Position numbers and translations under genes: made by a program. From Lachnospiraceae bacterium UBA3282 (lineage in GTDB: Bacteria > Bacillota > Clostridia > Lachnospirales > Lachnospiraceae), in the NCBI GenBank assembly GCA_002361735.1, contig DETS01000049.1:1-23523 (forward strand): a stretch of DNA of 23,523 bases. Reading direction: 5' to 3'. Of the stretch, positions 1 to 6,186 are shown piece after piece (within the stretch, counting starts at the first letter, position 1; each line of letters opens with the position of its first letter). The notes under the pieces are model-generated. The model worked only from the letters and a program-made list of their open reading frames with translations. It had not been told where the DNA came from and searched no databases.

Positions 1-66
1 AGAAATCGCCTTCGCGAATTTCTCTTCGCGTGTCATCGCAGTAAACTGCTCAGACATGGAGGTAGC
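1..66. other. Window edge, coding status unresolved
   Basis: The 66 bases before the kinase cannot be assigned. On the plus strand one frame stays open to a TGA at 68-70 that would overlap the kinase ATG, and another ends at TAA 42-44; neither looks like the usual C-terminus of an OmpR-type response regulator, which is the expected neighbour. On the minus strand an ATG at 57-55 opens a frame beginning MSEQFTAMTREEKFAKAIS, which looks protein-like but has no Shine-Dalgarno upstream. Bases 1-23 can also fold (AGAAATCGC, loop CTTC, GCG-A-ATTTCT, one bulged A). Sequence left of the window would decide. Confidence 0.3.
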
Positions 67-1317
67 ATGAAAAGTCGTTGGTTTATGATGATCCTGGCGT
101 TTTCGCTGATTCTGGAAACAGCCGGTTGTTTTTTGCTTTTGGGGAAGATGGAGCGTGTAAGGCAGGATCCGGTGCAGGTAAATGAATGTCTCCACGCGGT
201 GGAAGATAACTGGAATGATGAGGCAGCCTATGTAAATACGCTGCCTTTTGCGCTGCTTGACACGGATGGAGCACTTCTATATCGGAATGCCGAGGGTATC
301 TCCGGCTCCGTAAATGAGGCGATTCAAAATAATGATTTAATTCTGGATGTGGTGGTGGAGGACGTTACCGTCGGGAAAATGATCATTCACAACGAAACCG
401 CCGAACGTATCAATGGATACCGTACAAGCATATTACGGATTGTGTGTGGAATGGGCGCTTTGCAGCTTCTTTTGGTGCTCGCGTTCTATTTTTATCTGCG
501 CAAAAGAATCATCCGGCCTTTTCAACAATTAAGTGACTTTGCGGTGAGAGTGGCAGGCGGGAATTTGGATCTGCCGCTTACGATGGACCGCAGACATATT
601 TTCGGCAGCTTTACAGAAGCCTTTGATTTAATGCGCAGCGAATTGAAGAAGGCCCGGATCGCGGAGAAAAAAGCCAATGACGACAAGAAAGAGATGGTGG
701 CAAAGCTTTCCCATGATATCAAGACGCCCGTGGCTTCTATCAAATCCACTGCAGAGTTCGGCTACGAGGCGGCGGCAGACGAAAGAACCAAAGAGATGTT
801 TCAGCGGATCAATAGGAAGTCAGACCAGCTCACCACGCTGGTGGACAATTTATTTACTTCCAGTGTGCAGGATATCACGGAGATTGCCGTAGATCCAGGC
901 AGTTACCCTGCGGAGATTTTGCCGGCGTTGATACAGCATGCCGATTACCTTGGAAAGGCAAACCGGGTGAGCGTGCCGGAGTGTCGTATCTTTGCGGACA
1001 AGCTTCGCCTGCAGCAGTCCTTTGACAATATCTTTATGAACTCCTATAAATATGCGGGTACTGAGATCACAGTGGATGTGAGACTGGAGGAAGCGTATCT
1101 GGTTATTCGGATCACAGACTGCGGCGAGGGCGTGAAACCGGAGGAACTGCCGCTTTTGAAAGAAAAGTACAAAAGAGGAAGTAATACAAAAGAGAAGGAA
1201 GGAGCGGGTTTGGGCTTATATCTGACGGACTATTTCCTGACGAAAATGGACGGTAAGCTGGTATTGCAGAATGCGAACCCCGGATTTGCTGCCGTCATTT
1301 ATTTGCGCAGGATTTAA
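67..1317 (+). CDS. Membrane sensor histidine kinase
   Basis: A 416-residue two-component sensor kinase that should autophosphorylate on His and pass the phosphate to a response regulator. Residues 5-25 and about 122-144 are membrane helices enclosing a small extracytoplasmic sensor of roughly 95 residues. A HAMP linker follows (about 145-198), then HisKA with H216 in SHDIKTP, and a HATPase_c domain with N-box N321/N325, D351-x-G-x-G355 and GAGLGL at 379-384. All catalytic motifs are intact. The start has GGAGG at 58-62, four bases before the ATG. It is followed 74 bp later by an ABC ATPase and permease, the usual arrangement for kinases that sense peptide or envelope stress and induce an exporter. 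The partner regulator is not visible and presumably lies left of the window. The signal is unknown. Confidence 0.95.
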   Translation: MKSRWFMMILAFSLILETAGCFLLLGKMERVRQDPVQVNECLHAVEDNWNDEAAYVNTLPFALLDTDGALLYRNAEGISGSVNEAIQNNDLILDVVVEDVTVGKMIIHNETAERINGYRTSILRIVCGMGALQLLLVLAFYFYLRKRIIRPFQQLSDFAVRVAGGNLDLPLTMDRRHIFGSFTEAFDLMRSELKKARIAEKKANDDKKEMVAKLSHDIKTPVASIKSTAEFGYEAAADERTKEMFQRINRKSDQLTTLVDNLFTSSVQDITEIAVDPGSYPAEILPALIQHADYLGKANRVSVPECRIFADKLRLQQSFDNIFMNSYKYAGTEITVDVRLEEAYLVIRITDCGEGVKPEELPLLKEKYKRGSNTKEKEGAGLGLYLTDYFLTKMDGKLVLQNANPGFAAVIYLRRI

Positions 1318-1350
1318 GAACTATTTAAGAGTTCCTTAAAGGCATTTAAG
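1313..1350 (+). promoter_or_regulatory. Direct-repeat operator array (TTTAAG half-sites)
   Basis: TTTAAG occurs at 1313-1318, 1324-1329 and 1345-1350, with a degenerate copy CTTAAA at 1335-1340. The gaps are 5, 5 and 4 bp, so the copies recur about once per helical turn on one DNA face. Tandem hexamers separated by 5 bp are typical of OmpR/PhoB-family regulators (streptococcal CiaR uses TTTAAG-N5-TTTAAG). The first copy overlaps the kinase stop codon. The array ends 11 bp before a -10 box, so a bound regulator would cover the -35 region. I infer activation of the ABC genes by the partner of the upstream kinase. Confidence 0.75.
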
Positions 1351-1361
1351 AGTGAAATCGC

Positions 1362-1367
1362 TATGAT
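1362..1367 (+). promoter_or_regulatory. -10 box of the ABC transporter promoter
   Basis: TATGAT (5 of 6 to TATAAT) lies 11 bp after the last TTTAAG half-site. The position 17 bp upstream (AAGGCA, 1339-1344) is a poor -35, as expected for an activator-dependent promoter. Transcription would start near 1374, giving a leader of under 20 nt before the ATPase start codon. Confidence 0.6.
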
Positions 1368-1391
1368 ATGCTTGTAAGGAGGATTTATGAA

Positions 1392-2147
1392 ATGAAAAAT
1401 GTAATCGAGACCCAAAAGCTGTGCAAGACCTTTTCTAACGGCGGCGTACAGCAGCATATCTTAAAAAACATCAATCTGGAAATTCGTGAGGGAGATTTCA
1501 CTGTCATCATGGGCGCCAGCGGAGCGGGTAAATCGACTCTGCTGTATGCGCTGTCGGGAATGGATAAACCCACTTTAGGAAGCATAGACTTCGATGGTAC
1601 GGACATTACCAAATTAAATGCGGATGAGCTTGCGCTGTTTCGCAGAAAGCATTGCGGCTTTGTATTCCAGCAGGTGTATCTGGTGGATTCCATGAGCGTG
1701 CTTGATAATGTTCTGGCGGCAGGTCTATTGACCAATAAAAACCGCAAAGAAGTTGCAGAAAGAGCCAAACAACTGCTTCGTTCCGTGGATATCGGGGAGG
1801 AGATGTGGAACAAGTTCCCCGCGCAAATTTCCGGAGGAGAGGCGCAGAGAGTCGGTATTGCGCGGGCGCTGATCAACAGTCCGGCGTTGGTATTTGCGGA
1901 TGAGCCCACCGGGGCGCTTAATTCCCAAATCGGCAAGGATGTGCTGGACGTACTCACAAAATGCAATCATGACGGGCAGTCCATCGTCATGGTCACGCAC
2001 GATATCAGGAGCGCCAGAAGGGGCAACAGGATCATCTATATAGAAGACGGTAAAGTGGCAGGAAACGTTGAGTTGGGGAAATATGTTGCGGGTGACAAAG
2101 AACGCCATCAGCAGCTCAATGATTTTCTTTCATCGAAGGGATGGTAG
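1392..2147 (+). CDS. ABC transporter ATP-binding protein (MacB/LolD type)
   Basis: A 251-residue ATPase that powers the adjacent FtsX-like permease. Motifs are complete: Walker A GASGAGKST (41-49), Q-loop Q93-Q94, signature ISGGE (146-150), Walker B LVFADE (166-171) and switch His203. Length and motif spacing match the MacB/LolD/BceA group, which work as mechanotransmission or export systems rather than importers. The frame is open from an ATG at 1368, but the start at 1392 is preferred: AGGAGG at 1377-1382 lies nine bases upstream, the protein then begins MKNVIETQKL as in relatives, and 1368 overlaps the -10 region. An ATG at 1387 is out of frame. The permease begins three bases after the stop, so the two are cotranscribed. 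Confidence 0.96.
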   Translation: MKNVIETQKLCKTFSNGGVQQHILKNINLEIREGDFTVIMGASGAGKSTLLYALSGMDKPTLGSIDFDGTDITKLNADELALFRRKHCGFVFQQVYLVDSMSVLDNVLAAGLLTNKNRKEVAERAKQLLRSVDIGEEMWNKFPAQISGGEAQRVGIARALINSPALVFADEPTGALNSQIGKDVLDVLTKCNHDGQSIVMVTHDIRSARRGNRIIYIEDGKVAGNVELGKYVAGDKERHQQLNDFLSSKGW

Positions 2148-2150
2148 GGT

Positions 2151-4502
2151 ATGAAAAAAGAATTATTGCTTACAAAATCGAATTTTCATAAGAATAAAGG
2201 AAGTTCGATTGGATTATTGATATTGTGTGTGGTGTCGGCGGCGTTGATCCTGATTTCCCTGATGCTGTTGTGGGACGCGTATCCCACGGCGCGGACAGAG
2301 GCGCAGAGATTGCGTGCCACAGGCGGTATGGCGTTGCTTGACGGCGATCTTTCGGGAATCGATGAGGAGACCCTGTTTGACATGTGGCAGGAGGATGTGA
2401 AAACGCTGGAGACTTATCACGCACTCTTTCCGGGGGCCGTGGAGATGCCATTTGCGGATAATTTGCTGGAAAAGGGGTTAGTCATTCACAATTCCGAAGC
2501 ATTTCATACGGAAATGAACCGCACGGACATCGTGTGCAGCGATGAGACCGTGACGGAGGACTATATCTACCTGCCGTACCAGTTTTATGTCAGCGGCGGT
2601 TATAAAATAGGAGATGTCTACTCATTTGAATTACGAGGCGAGACCTATTCCTACACGGTCAAAGGCTTTCACAACAATACCTATATGGGATGCAGCAACT
2701 ACTTTGGAATGCTGTTTATCATTGACGATGTGAATTACGCAAGAATGTTCGATGCTTTGAAAGCGGACAGCGAAGCGGTGGTTGTAAACTATGAATTAAA
2801 GGAAACCGTAAGACCCGCAGGCTTTAAGCTTCGTGCAATGAATTCCGTTCAGGCGAAAAACAGCAAAACCGAAATGGAAGTGTTGCTTTATGAGGACGCG
2901 ATTTATGCCAAAGGCGTTATGGCGCTGCTCCTTGCGGTGGTATTTCTGGCAATTGCTTTTATTGTCATTGCGGTAGTTGTTTTGATACTTGGCAATTGTA
3001 TCAGTAATTACATCAGGGAAAATTTAAAGAGCATCGGTGTATGGAAGGCGATCGGTTACACAGCAAGCAATATTCGGACTTCTTTGTTCTTATTGTTTGG
3101 AAGTATTGCGGTGTTTGGCGGTGTCATTGGAATCGGCGTGGGCTATCTTTTGATGCCTGCTATGGCACAGCTTGTAGTTGGTCAGATGGGCGTGCCTTAC
3201 ACGGTTTCTTTTGACGGTCCGGCAACACTGGCAGCCATTTTCTTTGAGGTTCTTTTCGTGCTGTTAGTGACGGCGGCTGTGTCCCGAAAACTGAAATCTA
3301 TCGATCCCATCGTTGCTCTCCGTGACGGCGTGGCAGCGCACAATTTCAAGAAAGATCATGTCCGTTTGGAACAGTCGGCTCTGCCGTTACATGCCAGTCT
3401 GGCAATGAAGACAATGCTTGCCAATAAGAAACAAAATGTCATTACCTTTATCGCCTCCGTACTGCTGATTTTCATCTGTGTGTTCGGTTTGTTACTGTAT
3501 GAGAATTTCCATGTCAATTTTCCAATCAATTTTATATTATTGGAAAATTATGGCGGAGAGGTCTATGTAGACAATGAGAGCAGGGAAGAAGTCCGGGCGT
3601 ATCTGGAGAGCAGGACTGATATTACGCATGTTCGCATGCACAAGGGTTTATACTTAAACTGCGGTGACGAGGATGCTCTCTGGGCATTTATGCTTGGCGA
3701 TGTGATCGGAATGAATAATCAGACAGCCTGTTATAAAGGCCGTCTGCCCCGATATGACAATGAGATAGCGATCAGTGGTAAATTTGCTTCTGATTACGGT
3801 TACAAGATAGGGGACGAGATTACATTTCAGAACGGAAACAGATCTTTTGCCTATCTGATCACAGGTTTTGTGCAGACTACCAACAATTTAGGGAAGGAAG
3901 CGGTACTCAGTGATGCGGCGGCAAAGCATTTGTATGACATAGACAACATGGACATGGGTTATTTGTTTGACTGTGACGATCAGGAGTGTGTACAGATTGT
4001 TCTGGATGACTGCAAGGAGCGTTTCGGCGGGCATATCTTGTCTGTAACGAGTTTTTATGAATTGATAGGAGGCGTGATGTCGGTATTCCAAGTCTCCGCT
4101 CTGCTGATTTTGGTAGTCATATGCGCGATTGCAGTGATTGTTGTCACTTTGATCTTAAGCCTGCTGATCAGGGCGTTGATCTACAACAAACGAAAAGATT
4201 ACGGTATCTACAAGGCGCTGGGTTACACCTCCGGCAGCCTGATTCTGCAGACGGCATTGAGCTTTATGCCTTCCGTTATTTTGGCGGTCATCATTGGTTC
4301 TGTCGCCGCCTACCATGTGACCAATCCGTACCTGTCGTTTGTCTTGCAGAGTTTTGGCTTGATGCGCTGCGCGTTCCCGATTCCTATCGGCGGCGTGGTG
4401 ATGGTCGGGATCGGAATGATTGTTGTGTCGTTTGTGATCGCTGTTTTGCAGTCGTGCAAGATCAGAAAGATTGAAGCGTATCGGATGTTGGTCGGGGAAT
4501 AG
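2151..4502 (+). CDS. FtsX-like ABC transporter permease
   Basis: A 783-residue membrane protein, partner of the preceding ATPase. It has one N-terminal helix (about 19-41), a large extracytoplasmic domain (about 43-250), a three-helix FtsX core (about 253-285, 307-334, 352-375), a further helix (about 428-450), a second extracytoplasmic domain, and a second FtsX core (about 645-680, 700-722, 745-770). This makes eight helices with two duplicated FtsX halves, unlike the ten-helix BceB layout with one large loop. Both cores contain the SIGVWKAIGYT / YGIYKALGYT turn typical of the family. With the kinase and operator array this suggests a regulated exporter or resistance system for peptides or lipids; the substrate cannot be read from sequence. 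Confidence 0.92.
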   Translation: MKKELLLTKSNFHKNKGSSIGLLILCVVSAALILISLMLLWDAYPTARTEAQRLRATGGMALLDGDLSGIDEETLFDMWQEDVKTLETYHALFPGAVEMPFADNLLEKGLVIHNSEAFHTEMNRTDIVCSDETVTEDYIYLPYQFYVSGGYKIGDVYSFELRGETYSYTVKGFHNNTYMGCSNYFGMLFIIDDVNYARMFDALKADSEAVVVNYELKETVRPAGFKLRAMNSVQAKNSKTEMEVLLYEDAIYAKGVMALLLAVVFLAIAFIVIAVVVLILGNCISNYIRENLKSIGVWKAIGYTASNIRTSLFLLFGSIAVFGGVIGIGVGYLLMPAMAQLVVGQMGVPYTVSFDGPATLAAIFFEVLFVLLVTAAVSRKLKSIDPIVALRDGVAAHNFKKDHVRLEQSALPLHASLAMKTMLANKKQNVITFIASVLLIFICVFGLLLYENFHVNFPINFILLENYGGEVYVDNESREEVRAYLESRTDITHVRMHKGLYLNCGDEDALWAFMLGDVIGMNNQTACYKGRLPRYDNEIAISGKFASDYGYKIGDEITFQNGNRSFAYLITGFVQTTNNLGKEAVLSDAAAKHLYDIDNMDMGYLFDCDDQECVQIVLDDCKERFGGHILSVTSFYELIGGVMSVFQVSALLILVVICAIAVIVVTLILSLLIRALIYNKRKDYGIYKALGYTSGSLILQTALSFMPSVILAVIIGSVAAYHVTNPYLSFVLQSFGLMRCAFPIPIGGVVMVGIGMIVVSFVIAVLQSCKIRKIEAYRMLVGE

Positions 4503-4525
4503 ATGTAAAAGCTTTTATGTTTAGC

Positions 4526-4557
4526 GGCGGCGGAGACAAAACTTCGCCGCTGTATTT
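4526..4557 (+). terminator. Intrinsic terminator after the ABC operon
   Basis: A ten-pair stem, 4526-4535 with 4542-4551 (two G-U pairs), closes a six-base loop ACAAAA and is followed by GTATTTT. The U-tract is short, so termination may be incomplete. It lies 23 bp after the permease stop and before the arsC promoter. Confidence 0.7.
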
Positions 4558-4589
4558 TGTCGGAAGCAGACATGGGGATTGCAAAAAGC

Positions 4590-4626
4590 TTTACAAATGC
4601 CGCCATAAAGGGTATGCTAATAGCAT
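4590..4626 (+). promoter_or_regulatory. Promoter with dyad over the -10 box
   Basis: TTTACA (4590-4595), a 17-bp spacer and TATGCT (4613-4618) form a good sigma-A promoter for the reductase gene. A perfect inverted repeat, ATGCTA-A-TAGCAT (4614-4626), covers most of the -10 box and the likely start site, where a bound repressor would block transcription. Confidence 0.65.
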
Positions 4627-4645
4627 CATAAAGGAGGTGGGAAAA

Positions 4646-5014
4646 ATGTTATTCATATGGTATCCGAAATGCTCAACCTGCCAGAAGGCTAAGAAATGGC
4701 TGGATGAACATAATTTAGAATACACAGAGCGTCATATTGTGGAGAACAATCCCTCTTATGAGGAATTAAAGACATGGCATGGAAAAAGTGGGTTAGCATT
4801 GAAGAAATTTTTCAATACCAGCGGCTTACTCTATAAAGAAATGGAATTGAAAAACAAATTGCCTTCGATGAGTGAAGAGGAACAGCTAAAGCTCCTTGCC
4901 ACCAATGGAATGCTCGTGAAGCGCCCGATTGTTGTTGATGGGGAAAAGGTGCTTGTGGGGTTCAAGGAAAGCGAGTGGGAAAGTCTTTCTCGGATGAAAG
5001 GTGGTACACCATGA
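4646..5014 (+). CDS. ArsC/Spx-family thiol reductase-like protein
   Basis: A 122-residue thioredoxin-fold protein of the ArsC/Spx/YffB family. It begins MLFIWYPKCSTCQKAKKWL, with the CxxC pair at C9 and C12, and keeps the KRPI segment near residue 93 that supplies the substrate-side Arg in this family. Members include arsenate reductases and redox regulators; no ars genes are nearby, so arsenate reduction is not shown. The frame is open from 4517, but the start at 4646 is set by AAGGAGGT at 4631-4638, seven bases upstream, and by the family N-terminus. It is monocistronic behind its own promoter. Its last 53 bp overlap the 3' end of the convergent GNAT gene. Confidence 0.88.
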   Translation: MLFIWYPKCSTCQKAKKWLDEHNLEYTERHIVENNPSYEELKTWHGKSGLALKKFFNTSGLLYKEMELKNKLPSMSEEEQLKLLATNGMLVKRPIVVDGEKVLVGFKESEWESLSRMKGGTP

Positions 5015-5468
5015 TATATTCTTCTTCATTTTCAGCCATGATCTCAAAACCAACCTTCTGATACAGTTTTACCGCATAATTGGCTTTTTGAACCGAAAGA
5101 GAAACCCGCCGATATCCGAGAGCTCCGAGCAAAGAAAGGATTTTTTTCATCAAAGCCGTTCCAATGCCCAAACCCCGATATTCTTTATCAAGGGAAATCG
5201 CCAGAGAGGGCGTTTCCTTGTCGATATGTCCGTAATCGTTCATAATGCGGGTCCACACAGCCCCGACAATCTTACCGTCAATCTCGGCAACAAAGCTATG
5301 ATCGTCTTTTGATTCCTCAAAATGTTCAACATAAACCTGTAATTCGGGAGCGGCGATAATGCTTTTGGGCGGAGGTTCAACCCCTTCCGGGATAAAGATT
5401 GCCTCGTATAGAAAATGATCCAGTAATGGATATTCCTGTTTTTGGATTTCGCGTATTATATAATCCAT
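4962..5468 (-). CDS. GNAT family N-acetyltransferase
   Basis: A 168-residue acetyl-CoA-dependent acetyltransferase. The acetyl-CoA-binding motif is EYRGLGIGTALM (residues 96-107), followed by the second-half motif NYAVKLYQKVGF (130-141). The acceptor substrate is unknown. The frame is open to 5516, but the start at 5468 (MDYIIREIQKQ) is preferred because GAGAGG lies just upstream on the minus strand with a good promoter behind it. The fold should end near residue 156 (EYIMVYHL); the last 12 residues are an extra tail lying inside the convergent arsC-like gene. That tail may reflect loss of the original stop or of the spacer between the two genes. Confidence 0.87.
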   Translation of the reverse strand: MDYIIREIQKQEYPLLDHFLYEAIFIPEGVEPPPKSIIAAPELQVYVEHFEESKDDHSFVAEIDGKIVGAVWTRIMNDYGHIDKETPSLAISLDKEYRGLGIGTALMKKILSLLGALGYRRVSLSVQKANYAVKLYQKVGFEIMAENEEEYIMVYHLSSEKDFPTRFP

Positions 5469-5506
5469 AGATAACCTCTCAAGCCTGCCTTTGGCGTTTT
5501 GCGTAT

Positions 5507-5535
5507 ATTCTAGCATAATGTGGGTGATGCGGCAA
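5507..5535 (-). promoter_or_regulatory. Promoter of the minus-strand GNAT gene
   Basis: Read on the minus strand, TTGCCG (5535-5530) is followed by exactly 17 bp and TAGAAT (5512-5507), matching 4 and 5 of 6 consensus bases. The start site would fall near 5500, leaving a leader of about 32 nt with its GAGAGG ribosome site. Confidence 0.6.
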
Positions 5536-5539
5536 CTAA

Positions 5540-5917
5540 GCTGTTAGGAATGGCTTTTGCGCCTATTGTTTGGATGATGCCTGTATATATTCTGCCTTCA
5601 CCTTATCAATGGTCTTTTATGAGGAAATAGCAGCGAATACCATTTACTGTTCTCTGATGAAAGACGGGAAAGTGGCAGCCTGTGCATCGGCAGCCATAGA
5701 GCACGGGTATATGCTCCTTCAAAATGTCGTGGTCAGCCCGGAATATCGCGGGCAAGGATTGGGGAAGGAGGTTTGTGAATCACTGATTGCGCAGGCAAAA
5801 GAGAGTGGTGCGCGGCACTTGTATCTTCAGGTTGTTAGGACGGATGCGGCGGCAGTTGATTTGTATTTGAAGTTGGGGTATGAGAAAGTTTATACGTATT
5901 GGTATATGAAAAAGTGA
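5540..5917 (+). pseudogene. 5'-truncated GNAT acetyltransferase remnant
   Basis: The open frame runs from after a TAA at 5537-5539 to TGA 5915-5917. It encodes the C-terminal part of a GNAT domain: the acetyl-CoA motif SPEYRGQGLGKEV, the segment AAAVDLYLKLGYEKV, and an aromatic end (YTYWYMKK) typical of the second domain of longer acetyltransferases. The first strand and helices are missing. The only starts are a TTG at 5570 and an ATG at 5609, neither with a ribosome site. The most likely reading is a gene that lost its N-terminal half, but expression from TTG as a 115-residue protein cannot be excluded. It begins only 5 bp after the -35 of the divergent GNAT promoter, which suggests the deletion joint lies there. 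Confidence 0.65.
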
Positions 5918-5977
5918 GGGTTGGGAGTTGGGGAGCCCATTCGCTGTTTGGGGCGGGAGATTGGTCTAAAGAGATAA

Positions 5978-6064
5978 TGCTGCTACAAAAGGTTATATGA
6001 AAGATTAGGTTATTATGCGGTTGGCGAGATACATTTAGATGGTGTAATTCCGCGGAAGAACTGA
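5978..6064 (+). pseudogene. Possible short GNAT tail remnant
   Basis: Between a TAA at 5975-5977 and a TGA at 6062-6064 a 28-codon frame reads CCYKRLYERLGYYAVGEI and onward. LYERLGYYAVGE resembles the last helix-strand of GNAT domains. There is no start codon or ribosome site. The match is too short to be sure; it may be a second acetyltransferase remnant or chance. The rest of the 269-bp gap 5918-6186 holds a G-run cluster (5918-5957), a 10-bp palindrome TTCCGCGGAA (6048-6057) and the helicase promoter. Confidence 0.3.
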
Positions 6065-6083
6065 TTTTATCCAATGATGGATC

Positions 6084-6112
6084 TTGTGATATTATTTGTT
6101 TTGAGTTATAAT
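6084..6112 (+). promoter_or_regulatory. Promoter of the helicase-NUDIX pair
   Basis: TTGTGA (6084-6089), a 17-bp spacer and a perfect TATAAT (6107-6112). Transcription would start near 6119 and leave a leader of about 68 nt. The palindrome TGGTACCA (6128-6135) lies in that leader. The promoter is strong by sequence, so the pair should not depend on upstream genes. Confidence 0.7.
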
Positions 6113-6186
6113 TTATTCTAGCTAAAATGGTACCAATGAATTGCCACTTGTTTTGTAACCAACACCCCAGAAAGGTTTAATTCACC

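Noticed and set aside
4517..4645. 43-codon N-terminal extension of the ArsC-like protein
   Set aside because: It reads through the terminator hairpin and the promoter, lacks a ribosome site, and the family N-terminus begins at 4646 behind AAGGAGGT.
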